A stretch of DNA of 64,000 nt, from NCBI GenBank assembly GCA_900239685.1, contig OENT01000221.1, positions 37,415 to 101,414 on the forward strand, read 5' to 3'. Both the position numbers and the translations under genes were made by a program. The notes under the pieces were generated by a model, which was not told where the DNA came from, did not search any database, and was given only the letters and a program-made list of their open reading frames with translations. This stretch comes from Rotaria macrura (taxonomy: Eukaryota > Rotifera > Eurotatoria > Philodinida > Philodinidae). This document shows positions 23,801-36,500 of this stretch, one piece after another; within the stretch, counting starts at the first letter, position 1; every line of letters begins with the position of its first letter.

Positions 23801-26800
23801 TATTAAACGTACAGTTGATATTATCACCATTGCTGTACCACCTGCTCTTCCTGCTGCTCTCTCAGCTGGCCTTGTTTATGCTCAAAACCGTTTGAAAAAA
23901 GATAATATTTTTTGTATTAGCCCTCGTTCAATAAATATATGTGGTTCAATAAATACAGTCGTATTTGACAAAGTTTGTTTTGCATTATATGAACAACAAG
24001 TTTATCTCTATGGAAATATATATTTCATTTTCTCATTCATTAGACAGGGACATTAACCGAAGATGGCCTTGATTTACAATGTGTCTTGCCAATTCTTCGT
24101 TCATATGATACAGTGAATGATATTCCGCAAATTAAATTTGGTCTTGAAGTAAACGAAGTAGGCGGTTTAAATTGGCGTGATGACGAAGCTCATAGTATGA
24201 TCATTGTCGTTATGGCAGGTAAACATTAACGAAGAAATCAAATAGGACAATTCTATTGAAAATTCTAACGGAAATAAAAACAAATCATCTTTAGCATGCC
24301 ATTCATTAACAAGAATAAATGGTGAACTTGCTGGTGATCCACTAGATCTGAAAATGTTGGCCTTTACAAATTATGAATTATATGAGCCAGCTGAAAGTGA
24401 ACAAGCTAATTTTGATACGCTCTTTCCAACCATCGTACGACCTATAAGTACCCCAGAACAATCCTCGTCACCATTAGGTCGATTTTCAGGTTCAGTTAGT
24501 TCACTTATTGCTGGAGTAAGTTACAAGAGTTTGTTTAAAGAAACTTTCACTTGATCAATTTTTTCTTTCTTTGAAAAGAATATTCCATTTGAAATTGGTA
24601 TTGTTCGACAATTACCATTTAGTTCGTCACTTCAACGAACAAGTGTTATTGTTCGAATTCTTGCAAAACATTCGTTCGATTTATTAACGAAAGGTTCACC
24701 AGAAAAGATTGCTGAACTTTCAAGACCTGAAACAAGTAAACTATTCAATATCATAAATATGGTCTTTTTCTTTAATGCGTAGTAATGTTTACTTTGTTTA
24801 GTTCCAAGTAATTTCAATCAAGTACTTTCATCATATGCAAAGCAAGGTTATCGAGTATTAGCACTTGCTTATAAACCATTAGAATTGAATTATGTCAAAA
24901 TTCAAAGAATCGAACGGTTAGTTACGAATAGGTCACTCCACATGCGCCACGACCGTGATTCAGTTCAATCAGCATTAATTTCAAAAATTCTCTCTTAATA
25001 TCAAGCAGTGCTTAACTTCGTAGGTTAATCCAAGAAAATTTTCACCAATGTCCAATTCGAATGGTAGAAGTGCAAAATAAAACTCCGTTAGACGGCTTGT
25101 CCACGTAATGCGAAACTTCACTGATCAAGTTTTTCAAAATTTTTGTTTTCAACATTGAATAGATCTAAACACATCATCAGATTCAATTTTTTGCGTTGAC
25201 TACGCATTTGACCTTTTTTTCTTTGAAAAAAAATGGAGCTTTAGCATCGAAAATTAGGTTTTAAAATTTTCAAAAAATTGCATTTTGAATTTTCTAACTG
25301 AGAAATTTTTGAAAGAATTACTGAATAGCATACCTGCCGTTGCAAGATTTCATTCTCCACAAAATGACCTGTCTATCATATTTTGCCCTCATCCCTCAAG
25401 ATCAGAACAACTTCTATATTCAAGTTCAGTCTCTAACTTACTGTACAGCTAATGAGCTCTCATTTTGATGTAGCAGCTTGATTTATTTATAGAACGATAC
25501 ATGTGCGGTTGTGATCAAAAATTTATATATATATATATATGAGAGTTAAAGATTTCTAAGTACGCTAAATGATTCGAATTCGGCATCGACAAAATAAATT
25601 GTCAGAGTCTTACGTTTGATTTTTGTCTTTTTTTATCTGAACAAAACCTGTTTAGTAAACGTAATTTTTTTACTTCTTGAAAGCCCGTTCAATACTCTAG
25701 TAAATTGACATCATAAGTATTTCATTTTAAAAAATAATTTCTCCAAAAATTAGAGTTTTACAAGTGGCCCTTGACAAAACAGGGTCTTTTTTGTCACAGC
25801 ATTGCACGATGATAAAACCATTCTAGAAACCCGAAACTTCTGCCAAACCAGATCATTCTTACAGCAGAAATTGCGTATGATAATCTGCGTTGAATGACGT
25901 TTGAACGACTTCTTTAGCGCCCATGCCTTTCGAGATAATTGGAAAACAATGTGTCAAAAGCATTGCAGCGTTACGCTTGGCCAAGCCGTAAAACGATAAT
26001 TTTTCTATTTTCATCTTTTGAGAAATCATTCGAGCTCGGCAAGAAGCTTTCTCTAATAAGGCTAAAATTTTGATTCTATGCGTGCAATGCAGCATGTTCT
26101 ACGATGTGGAAGAGATTTCGTACAATGTCAAGAACCTGATTGAGCATCGTACAATACGGATAGGTCGTGAACTATATGGAATAGCTACGATATAATAGCT
26201 ATTATAATAATAGATTGTATCATGTTATTTATTGATTTCAATAAAACTAGAGAAAAAGTTGAACTTGATCTTATCTTTCTTGGTCTTGTGGTCATGGAAA
26301 ATCGTCTCAAGCCACAAACAGAAGGTACATAGAAAAACAGAAGAATTGATTGTATTTTTTCTGTGCAATAAAATTATAGGCGTTTTAAAAATCCTTTCAA
26401 ATGCTAATATACGAACGATAATGTGTACTGGTATGTTCATGATTGTTGTTTATATGAAAAGAAATACATTTTTGCATTGTCTTTCTTTTAAATTCATATC
26501 ATACAGGTGATAATATGTTAACAGCATTAAGTGTTGCTCGTGATTGTGATATGATTCCGGATGATTCGAAAATCATTGTTATCGAAGCAACCGAATCAAA
26601 TAAAACACCAACATTTACCTATGCTCAAGTTTTTAATCGACGAGTCAAAGAAGTTCGTTATGATCTTCAAGTAAGTCAATATCAATAGGAGAATACGACT
26701 TATACTGAATCTGAACATCAAGAGACTCTTGCTTTCATGTTCGAGATTTTACAGAGAACTTCACGATTATTAGGGCAATATGAAATATCATTGAATGAAA

Positions 26801-29800
26801 AATGAATTATTCAAAACAACTTTTTTTTCCTGTCGGTTTTTTTACATAGTGTTTTCCTTAGAGGGATCTTCTTTCCTGAGGATAGGTTTTAATTTATTTT
26901 ACACCTTTTCTTTTATTTGGTTTTCTACAATGTATTCAAGAATAAATAATAAATATCTTTAGGGAACACATATGGAGTAATTTATTTTTCTCGCCATATA
27001 AAGACTTGTTTTAGAATTCATTTGACAAGAAAAAAAACTAATCTTCATACAACGAAAGAGACTATGTCAATTTAATAAATATCTTAGCAACTTGTCTATG
27101 CTGTCTACTACCCTTTGATTCAAATTAAAAATATAAGAGAAGTTCTAATAAAAAGAAAAGAAAACAAGCTCTGTTAAATCTAGATAGTCAAAGAAATTTC
27201 TTTCCTTTGTTTGATTCACTCATATTGCTTTATAAAGCGGATTATTTATGAGAATAAAAGCATATTTAACTTTTCATATATATATATGAAATACTAATAT
27301 TAATCTGTTCTTTGACTAATTGTTTGTTTCTGGTACTTATATATATATATATATGTGTATATCAATGAACTCAATTTTAGCTTGAAATATTCTAAAAAAA
27401 GAAATTCTAATTGACTTTTGTTTTGAAAATAATTAATTTTAGTCACATCGATTGATCGAACTTGATCGTCGTTCACCATATCATTTTGCTATATCTGGTA
27501 AATCATTCCAAATTGTTCGTGATGAACATCCAGAATTATTACATCGAGTATGATCATTTCGTTTGGATAAATTATAGTTTTATATAATACTAATTTTTCT
27601 TAACTTTAACATTATTCTATAGCTATGTGTACGTGGTACGGTTTTTGCGCGTATGTTACCCGAGCAGAAGCAACAATTAATTGAAACACTAGAAGAACTT
27701 GGGTATGTTATAGAAACGAAAAACGAAAGAAAGATCATGTTAAAGTCTATGATTTTTATTTTTCGTATTCATATTTTTATTATTTTTCTCTTAATTGAAT
27801 TATCGTAATGAATCGGATGTACATCGATTCATATATATAGTAGCATCACTTCCACCGATGGATGCTTGACGTTGTAGTGATACCGGTGTCGATGGTCGAG
27901 AATATTCATGATTCGCCATCCGTTTAAATGACAGTTGTTGCTGAGGAGTTGGTTGATGAGAAATAAGACTTCTGTGATGGGATACTTTCGTTGAAATTTT
28001 TTTCGAAAGTTCAGAATCACTCTCTCGACAAAAGATAATATTTGTAAAAGCACGTCGAAATGCATCACTAAATATTGTATAGATAAATGGATTAGCCATA
28101 GATGAACTGTAACCAAGCCATGTTATTGAAAACCATATATTGGATGATATACGTTCTCGACATTGGTCACATACAGCTGATATAAATGTACAAATAAAAA
28201 ATGGTGTCCATAATGTTACAAATACACAAAAGATAATTAATAAAACTCTCAATGCTTTTCGTTCATTAGCCGCAACAATATGTTCATCACGTAAATGTTG
28301 TGATTGCACATGTGATTGATGTTGCTGTTGACTGGATGCCGTGGAAAAATATTTCGAATTGAATCGATGAAAAACTGATAACGAATCTGTTGAATTCGTA
28401 TTGGTTGCTGAAACACACGATCTTTGATGTTGTCTTAAACTTGGTCGATTTGAATGTGTTAGAAAATATGCTGAACTTGATTGATACTGTTGTCGACGTT
28501 TTAATGGTCTATGTAAATGTAAAGATGGATGATTTCCTCGGCTATGTATTGTTCTTAATTGAGCAGAAGATAGTGATGCACGAGAACGATGATCATTTTC
28601 TAAGATATGATCCATTTCAGATCCCATCGGGCGAAATGTATTCGACAAACGATCATGATAAGAAAATTGTTGACATGTTGGTGATGAAGATGATTCAACA
28701 GTTGAATGTTGACCTAACGATGCTATAGATTTAGCCGAACGTTCATGAGTATTAGACGATGTTGTTGGTGATGGACTGAACAATTTTGTAAATAATGATG
28801 ATGATGGTAGTGCTCGATGAAATGAAAATCCATGACGTTTAGTAGAATTATGAAAAAATGTATCGTTATGACTATTTTGAGAAATATTTGTTAAATCTAA
28901 TGGAACTGGTGTGTTTGTTGTTTGTGTAGACACCGATTGAGTTGGTTTTACTACTACGGATTTTATTGATGATGTCGATGTTGATTGATGTACTATCGCT
29001 GATTTTTTAATATCGAATTCATTTTGATTCAATTCACATTGAATAGCTAAAGAATGTGATCGATACGGATAAATTAATAGATAATATTGAATAATAATAG
29101 GTTGAATAATTTTGAAATAATATTGCCATGGAATTATTAGAGATATTGAAGCAAGTGGATTCATTAAAGTAGGATTCATAGATGTTGTTGTTGGTAAGGA
29201 TGCAAGTTCTATAGATTTCGATTCATTTATTTCAGCTAAAATAAATATAAAACGTTACTTTTGTTTTTTTGTATCTATTTTCATTCAAGAATATGAAATC
29301 CAGGATAGTCTTATTTCAATAAGAATGTAATGTCAGGTCATAGAAAAGTATTTTAACAAGCCGTGACAAGTGATGTGTCTGATTTTTTTCTTTCTTAACT
29401 AAAAGATTATTGAAGATTTTTAATAGAATAAAGACTTCTCATATGAGAATACTATAATATTCTCCTAAAAAATCTCTTAAGTGTTATCTTCTAAATTTTA
29501 ATTAGCGATGATGAAAGTGTATATTTTTAAAATTTCTTTTTAACTTAATTGCTCGATTGTAAAAGCAAACGATATTGTTTTCAACGATAATTTAATATAT
29601 ACTCATATTACAAGGAATGATTGATGTTAGCAACTTCCTTTTCTATCAACATTCTAAGATCAAGATAAACGAATAAAATTGATAATACAAATGATTTATC
29701 ATAGTATAATAAGAGCAAATCGTTCTGATACAAAATGTACTCAATACAATCGAGGTGCATATTTCGATGGTATTATGTTTTATTTAAATTATCGATGTTT

Positions 29801-30531
29801 GTTATCGTACAGTTTTAATTTATTTTTCAAGATAATACGTAGTTTTTTTTTTTATAATTTAATATTTTCTTATCTATCGAATGCATTATTCTCAGAAGTA
29901 CAAGTAATGCAAAATAATTTTATGTGTGAAACTTACTTCCACTATAAATATCGGTAGTCGAACAAACATCTATTTCAATAGGTGATATAGTGTTGATAGT
30001 TGGCTCCATCACTAATAGATCTGGCGTTTGCTGTCGTTCTGTCTTGTCTATAATCTTGTATGTTTCTTGTTGCATTCGCTCGTCAGTAGGTATTGATTTC
30101 GGTCGCAAGCAAATACCTGGACTTAATTTAATATCGTATGAATTTCCTACTGCTTTTGAATTTTTAGTTACTTCAAAAACAGTACTCATATCAGAATCAG
30201 TTTTTGTACGATTTATTCCTGAGTTCACTGTCAATGTTGCCTGCTGCTGCTGCGGCTGCTGTAGTTGTTGTTGCTGCTGTTGATGATAATGTTTCTTTTT
30301 ATTTCCACTTGATTTATTATAATTAATAGTTAAGTGTTGGCTATTATGAGAATTAAGCTCAGGACTTATACTTGCTCTATTTATCATATTTATTGAACCA
30401 TATTGAACATGATTAAAGCCTTGTTTTGTGCTAACATCTAAATTATTTGATGGAAGATTTTGTGTACGCGAATCTTTTAAAGATGTATTTGCTATTAATG
30501 TATAAGATGTATTAATTGGATGAGAGTTGTT

Positions 30532-30585
<54 letters not shown>

Positions 30586-33500
30586 GTTATTAGGAATATT
30601 GGTATGTGTTGATGAGATTTTTGTTTCATGGTTTACTAGTGATGTATGTCGAATAGTTTGTGCTACTTCAGCATATTGATTAACAATCTGTGCTAGTGGT
30701 TGAAACGTTTGTTTTCGACGTCTTTCACGATTGTATTTTTTTTTATTGACTAGAACATTTCGTAAGGAACGCATTGTTAATGCATATGTTGTTATCATTA
30801 TTATGAATGGAATATAAAAGGCAAAAACTGAACCATATAATTTAAATGATGCATTATTTGGTGCACATACACCATTCGATAAAACATTTTGTTTATCAAT
30901 GAAACCTAAAACAAATATTGGAGATGATACTGCTGTACTTATTGCCCAGACTGCAATTATTTTGAGTAACATAATACGACGTGTCTTATTTCTACCATAG
31001 CGAAAGGGAAAACGTATTGTAAAATATCGATCCATTGACATGGTACTCATGTGCCATATAGATGATGTGCAACACAATACATCCATTGTGGCGAATATAA
31101 TACAAGCATAATGTGGCAGTGGAAAATGGCCTGTAGAAAATAGAAATAACATATGGAAAGTTTCTATTGACATTTAGAATATTTGTTTGAAAATTTACCT
31201 AATACTTCGGCTATCATTCCCATCGGCATAACTAGTATTGCAACAAGACAATCTGCAATGGCTAATGACATAAGAAAATAATTAGTTGTGTTTTGTAATT
31301 TTCGTTCTCGCGCTATAGCCAAACAAACTAAAACATTGCCAGCGGCAGTCACAAAAATAACTAGAAAAGAATAAATACATGCAAGTCTATTTGATAATGA
31401 CATGGTTTTTTTTTCATTTTTCGCCATGTTTAAGTGTGTGTATTTCCGCATGTTTTATAAAGTATGCTCAAGATACAATCATGTCATTCTGTTGCTTGTT
31501 AGCTCGATTAAATAAGAAAGTAAACATCATCTTTCCGGGAAGTAGTTTTTCCTTTGTTTCTTTCAATCTCCTGTATGTTGTTGACAACCAAAACTAATAT
31601 CCATGTGAACTATACTTACTGATGATTAACAGAAAACGATACCACATTATTCGAACGATAGGTTGATAAGCATCAATATGTATTGGTGTTGAATTTCGAT
31701 TGTCAACGATCCAAATAGAAGTCGTTAAAGAATCAGAAGTTCCCTTAATATAATAAAAAAGAAAAGAAAAACAATTAAAATGGTGACAGGTGAATACTTG
31801 AAGTGTCGATTATAGATGAATTGACATATTTCGATAGACTTTGCTTTATAATGGCAAAAGACAAGAAATATATGTTTTCCTCCGTTGTGAGCAATATCAA
31901 AATGATGAAAAAGACTCCTTAGTATGTGTTGTGGCGAATATTGATTGAAGAAGGCGCCTACACATCATCTCATCTTCTCCTCCTTGTCTTATTTTTCTTC
32001 TTCATTTTGACAACTGATAATAACAGAGATGAGGAACTTCTCGTTTCTTGCCGCTGTTTTTTTTTCTTCTTCATCGCCTTCCATTTACTCTCTGTTTGCT
32101 AGCTCGATAGTCGAGAATTGCGCCTATATTGTATTTTTTATACTTTCATCCTATTATTACTAAGACAATGGCAAAAAGAAAATTTTTCCTAGATTTGTTT
32201 TTTTTTCATCATACATAAACATCTTTACATCAAAAAAAAAATTTTTTTAAATTACCTTCATAATTTTCTCTTTGACATATTGTTTCAACAAACGTCGTTT
32301 AGCAAATAATTTATAATCGATAATAAATCATTACTTTAAAACAATGAATATAGTAGTTTTCTTATTCGATAACCTAATTATTTATTTTATGATAGTCTTA
32401 AATTTTCTTACGAAGAACAATCTATTAAGCTTTCGACAATAAAATAGATACTGTCATTTATATCGTATATAAATATCAAATGTCGATCACAAACTAAGTT
32501 AATCTACTTCATAAAAAATTGAGTTTTGTCTTTTTTTAAAAATTTATCTGTTTCATTTATATTCAGGAAGATTGTTATTCTGATTCTAAAGTGTACTCAT
32601 GTGTATGCTAGGATGTATTGTAAGTGAAAAGATAAAATTAGAATAACTCTACTTGTATTTATCTTGAACCGATAATAGAAATACAAGAGATTAGAAAGCA
32701 TTTTGCACATCGAAACTAAAAAAATGTTCCTATTAATAGTAATTATTCTTCAAAGGAAAACAAGTTACTTTACCGAATTCGAAAATGTCTGTAATGAGAA
32801 GACGTTCATGCTCCTTGTAAACGTTTCGTTCCTAGATGTTTTGTCTGATTGTAAAAATTAGTTTATATCCAAAAGAAGTTTATTCTTAGCTTGTAAAGTC
32901 TGTTTTTCTTCGTCGTCATCTTTTAAGGACATTATCATCATAATTTTAGTGACAAATACTTGACAAGAAAGAAAAATGAAAGCTTACAACAATAAAATGA
33001 TGCATGATTGACGACGAATTCCTAATGAATGACATGACTTCCGAACAACAAAAAATTCAATCTAAACGAAGAGAAGAATAAAAAACAAAACATCATGATG
33101 CTTAAAGAAAATAATGTTCTAGGTTTTGTTTTCTTGTTTATTCAAAATTCGTACACTCCTTGGAATTTCTTTAAGGTATAAGTCACATTTCTGTATGATG
33201 ATAATATATAAAAGAAGATCTGCCATCTTTATCTTTTTTTTTTGAGTTTTACAATTTAACTACTTATATGACCATTTAACATGATAAAGTACTCATCAGT
33301 ATTTTATGTAAGGTTGTGAACAATCTGTCAAAAAGATTATTTTTCTCTTTCTTAGGTTAGTCAGAACAAAAAAAGAAATTTTATTGTCCAGCTATTTAAA
33401 TCTTATGGAATTTTCATGAAATGATAATGAATTGATTTAATTATCTAATCTACCATTTGACAAGTACCAGTATGAAATATAATGACTGATTGGAATGTAG

Positions 33501-36500
33501 GTCTAAACCAAAGAAAGAAAAATATCTGTATAAAAAGTGCACTATCCTAGATATATAGTTCTTACTAAGGAATAATATTATTTCTATAATAAATAACAAA
33601 CTATGATAAACTCAATTATTCTTATGATTATATTTGTGTTCTTTTTCTCACGTATGCATTTTTTTCCTTCCAAATTAGACAACACTATCATATACTTGCG
33701 GATAATAAATATCTTAATCTTAATTAAAAGAAAATATTATATTACTCCGAAAAAAAAATAACTATAACATATAAGTCCTGATATCCATTCCATTTCTATA
33801 TTCTTAAATACATACTATATATAAATATATATATATATATATCCTGCTGTATGTTTCCTTGTACGCAGATGTAAAGATCAAATGTCATATTATAAATGGT
33901 ATGAAAAGTAATGGACACGACTTTTTCAGAATTTCATTCGGAAAGAAAAAAAGAATCTAACAATGCGAATTATATGAATGAACACAAGTGACTATAATTC
34001 CATGTGTAAATAATCGTCAGAATAAATCACTGTTCTGTTATTCATGAATGAATGTCTACTGTAAGGCGTCAACTTCCGTTATATATTGAATAGATATCCA
34101 AATTTATGAAGATTTATGAGAATATAAACATTTATGCTTTGCTTTTGTTCATACATTATGATTATATACAATACTCAAAAAGAAAATGAAGGAAATCTTG
34201 AAAATGAATCGTTCGTAGTGAAATATAAAATACTTCACTATGACGTCATTGACGAAATCTCCTGCGATGTAATGCGTTAAACTGGTATTATATACACTAC
34301 CTAAATCTATAAACGTTTTTACTATAAATCATAAGCGAAGTATAATCCATGTAATCATGCATACAAGTAATGACAGAGTGTTTAAATTACAAATAGGTTG
34401 ATAGTTTACGTGATTAATTGGATTTATCACATAAAAAATAGAAAAACTTTCAACTGAGAAAACGATGTGAACTTAAACAGATATTCAATTATTAGGGAAA
34501 ATATATAATTATATGCGCAGCATCGTGTTATAGAAAAGAAAGATTGACATATTTCTATTCATTGCCAGATGCTGATTTATTCGTTTGTATTTTTCAACAA
34601 TAATTACAAATTTATTTCTAATTGATGTAGTCTCGTTCATTCTATTCATTGCACGTTATGTAGATTATTTTATATAGTCCTATTTTATTTTATTTTTCTT
34701 CCGTCGCATGTCAATCTGAACACAAAGAAACTTCCGGCCTGTCGATTAAATCTGACTCACTAGACTATCAATCATCTATATACAAATCTATTAATTCTTT
34801 TGTTTTGAATTTTCCTACTGGCTGTTTCAACACGATTAGTTAGAAATTCTAGATAGATAACATTTTTATTCCAAACGACAATCAAACCATTGAAAGATCT
34901 CTTTGTTTGATGGCCATATTATCATATTTCTAGGTATTATGTGTCAATGTGTGGCGATGGTGCTAATGATGTTGGAGCATTAAAAGCTGCTCATGCTGGA
35001 ATATCATTGTCAACAGCTGATGCTTCTGTAGCTAGCCCGTTTACATCAAGAACTCCGACTATCGAATGTGTTCCGACGATTATACGGTATGTAAACATGT
35101 GTCGGTTCGAAGAAATTCTCAATGTTGTAATGAAAAAGAAAATGAAAAATTTTCTTGCGATGTTCTTTAAAAGAAAAGTGCGCAGAGCAATTTCATTGAA
35201 ATGTCAATTTTAAATAGATACGCCTTATTCACTTTTAAGTAGAATGATATGTTTTCAAATTGAATTTAATCTTTTCCCATGTACTAAATATAGAATACTA
35301 CAATAAATGATTTCATTTTAAAGTAGAAAAAACAAACATGCCATGTATCTCATGTTTTTATTCTTTTCGTTTACTTTATTTTTAGGGAGGGACGTGCAGG
35401 TATGATATTCATTGTTTGAAAGTAATATTCGATAATTTTGTATTGATAATTTCATTTTCTAGCATTGATCACTTCGTTTGGTGTTGTTAAATATATGGTG
35501 GCTTATAGTTTAACACAATTCTTAACAGTTATCATGTTGTATACGGTAACTTATGTGTAGGAATGTTAATAAAATCCTATCGTTGATTTTCTTCTTTTCG
35601 CTTTTATATAACAGATCGGAAATAATTTAACTGATTATGAATTTCTATTTATCGATTTGGGTCTTATTACATTGCTAGTATTACTCTGTAAGTGATAATA
35701 AAACACAAGTAAAGAAAATAAATGTTTTTCTTTTTCCTTTTCTCATTTAGTTAGTCGAACAACTGCCTATCCCTATTTAGATCCGAAAGCACCTCGAACA
35801 AAATTAATTTCCTGGTATGAATTATTCTTGTTTTCTCATGCAAAGTTTAATAGCAAATTTTCTATTTCTTCTGCCTCATATACATGTTAGGCGACCACTT
35901 GTGTCCCTTATTGGTCATCTATGTATTTGTGCTGCTTTTCAGGCATTTATTTTTGAATTTGTTAAACGACAACCATGGTAAATCATATATATATAGATAT
36001 ATATATATATATATATATTTGTGTGTGCGTTAGGTACGAACCGTACGAATTTAATGAAGATAAAATTTACGTATCACATATTAATACAGCCGTGTTTCTT
36101 CAATCAACCTTTCAATATATTTGGGAATCCATTGTATTCTCGCGTGGTGCACCTTATCGACGATCAATATTTTCGAATTGTATGTTCATTGTGAACTAGT
36201 ATAACTCATTGATTTTCTTTTCTTTCTAAGGGCTTTTTCTCATGTCCATTGTGCTTACATTTGGATTTAGTTGTTTTCTTCTTTTCATACCGATCACATC
36301 GATTTACGGATTTTTCGAGGTAGGTGGTGTCTTCGCTAAATTTGATGGATGCAAAAACATTTTCATGTTTATAAAAATGTTCATCCATATGATTTATCTT
36401 GATATTCATTTGTCACTATTTTAATTACAAAATCCTTTTATTTTAAAATCAAAATTTCAATGAGTATCAAGTTATAGTATACTATTGATTGAAATTGTAA

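Larger units (their letters stand above)
27703..34933 (+). other. 7.2-kb ATPase intron 21 hosting a nested gene
   Basis: The donor after ...ETLEELG (27702) and the acceptor before [12 protein letters not shown] (34934) join in phase through the conserved GDGxND region, so the intron boundaries are firm. The intron contains the complete recognised coding part of a receptor gene on the opposite strand. From 31744 to 34933 the remaining 3.2 kb is AT-rich, carries (AT)n tracts near 33823, and shows no other gene; the receptor's promoter and a missing first exon should lie there. Confidence 0.85.

Noticed and set aside
25025-25110. Continuation of ATPase coding sequence after residue IER
   Set aside because: It reaches a stop soon and lacks the family sequence, while 24916 to 26251 joins in phase to [11 protein letters not shown].
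28390-28728. 112-codon plus-strand frame
   Set aside because: It is the antisense shadow of the receptor's last exon.
29990-30283. 97-codon plus-strand frame ending in poly-Cys
   Set aside because: It is the antisense shadow of the poly-Gln-coding part of the receptor.
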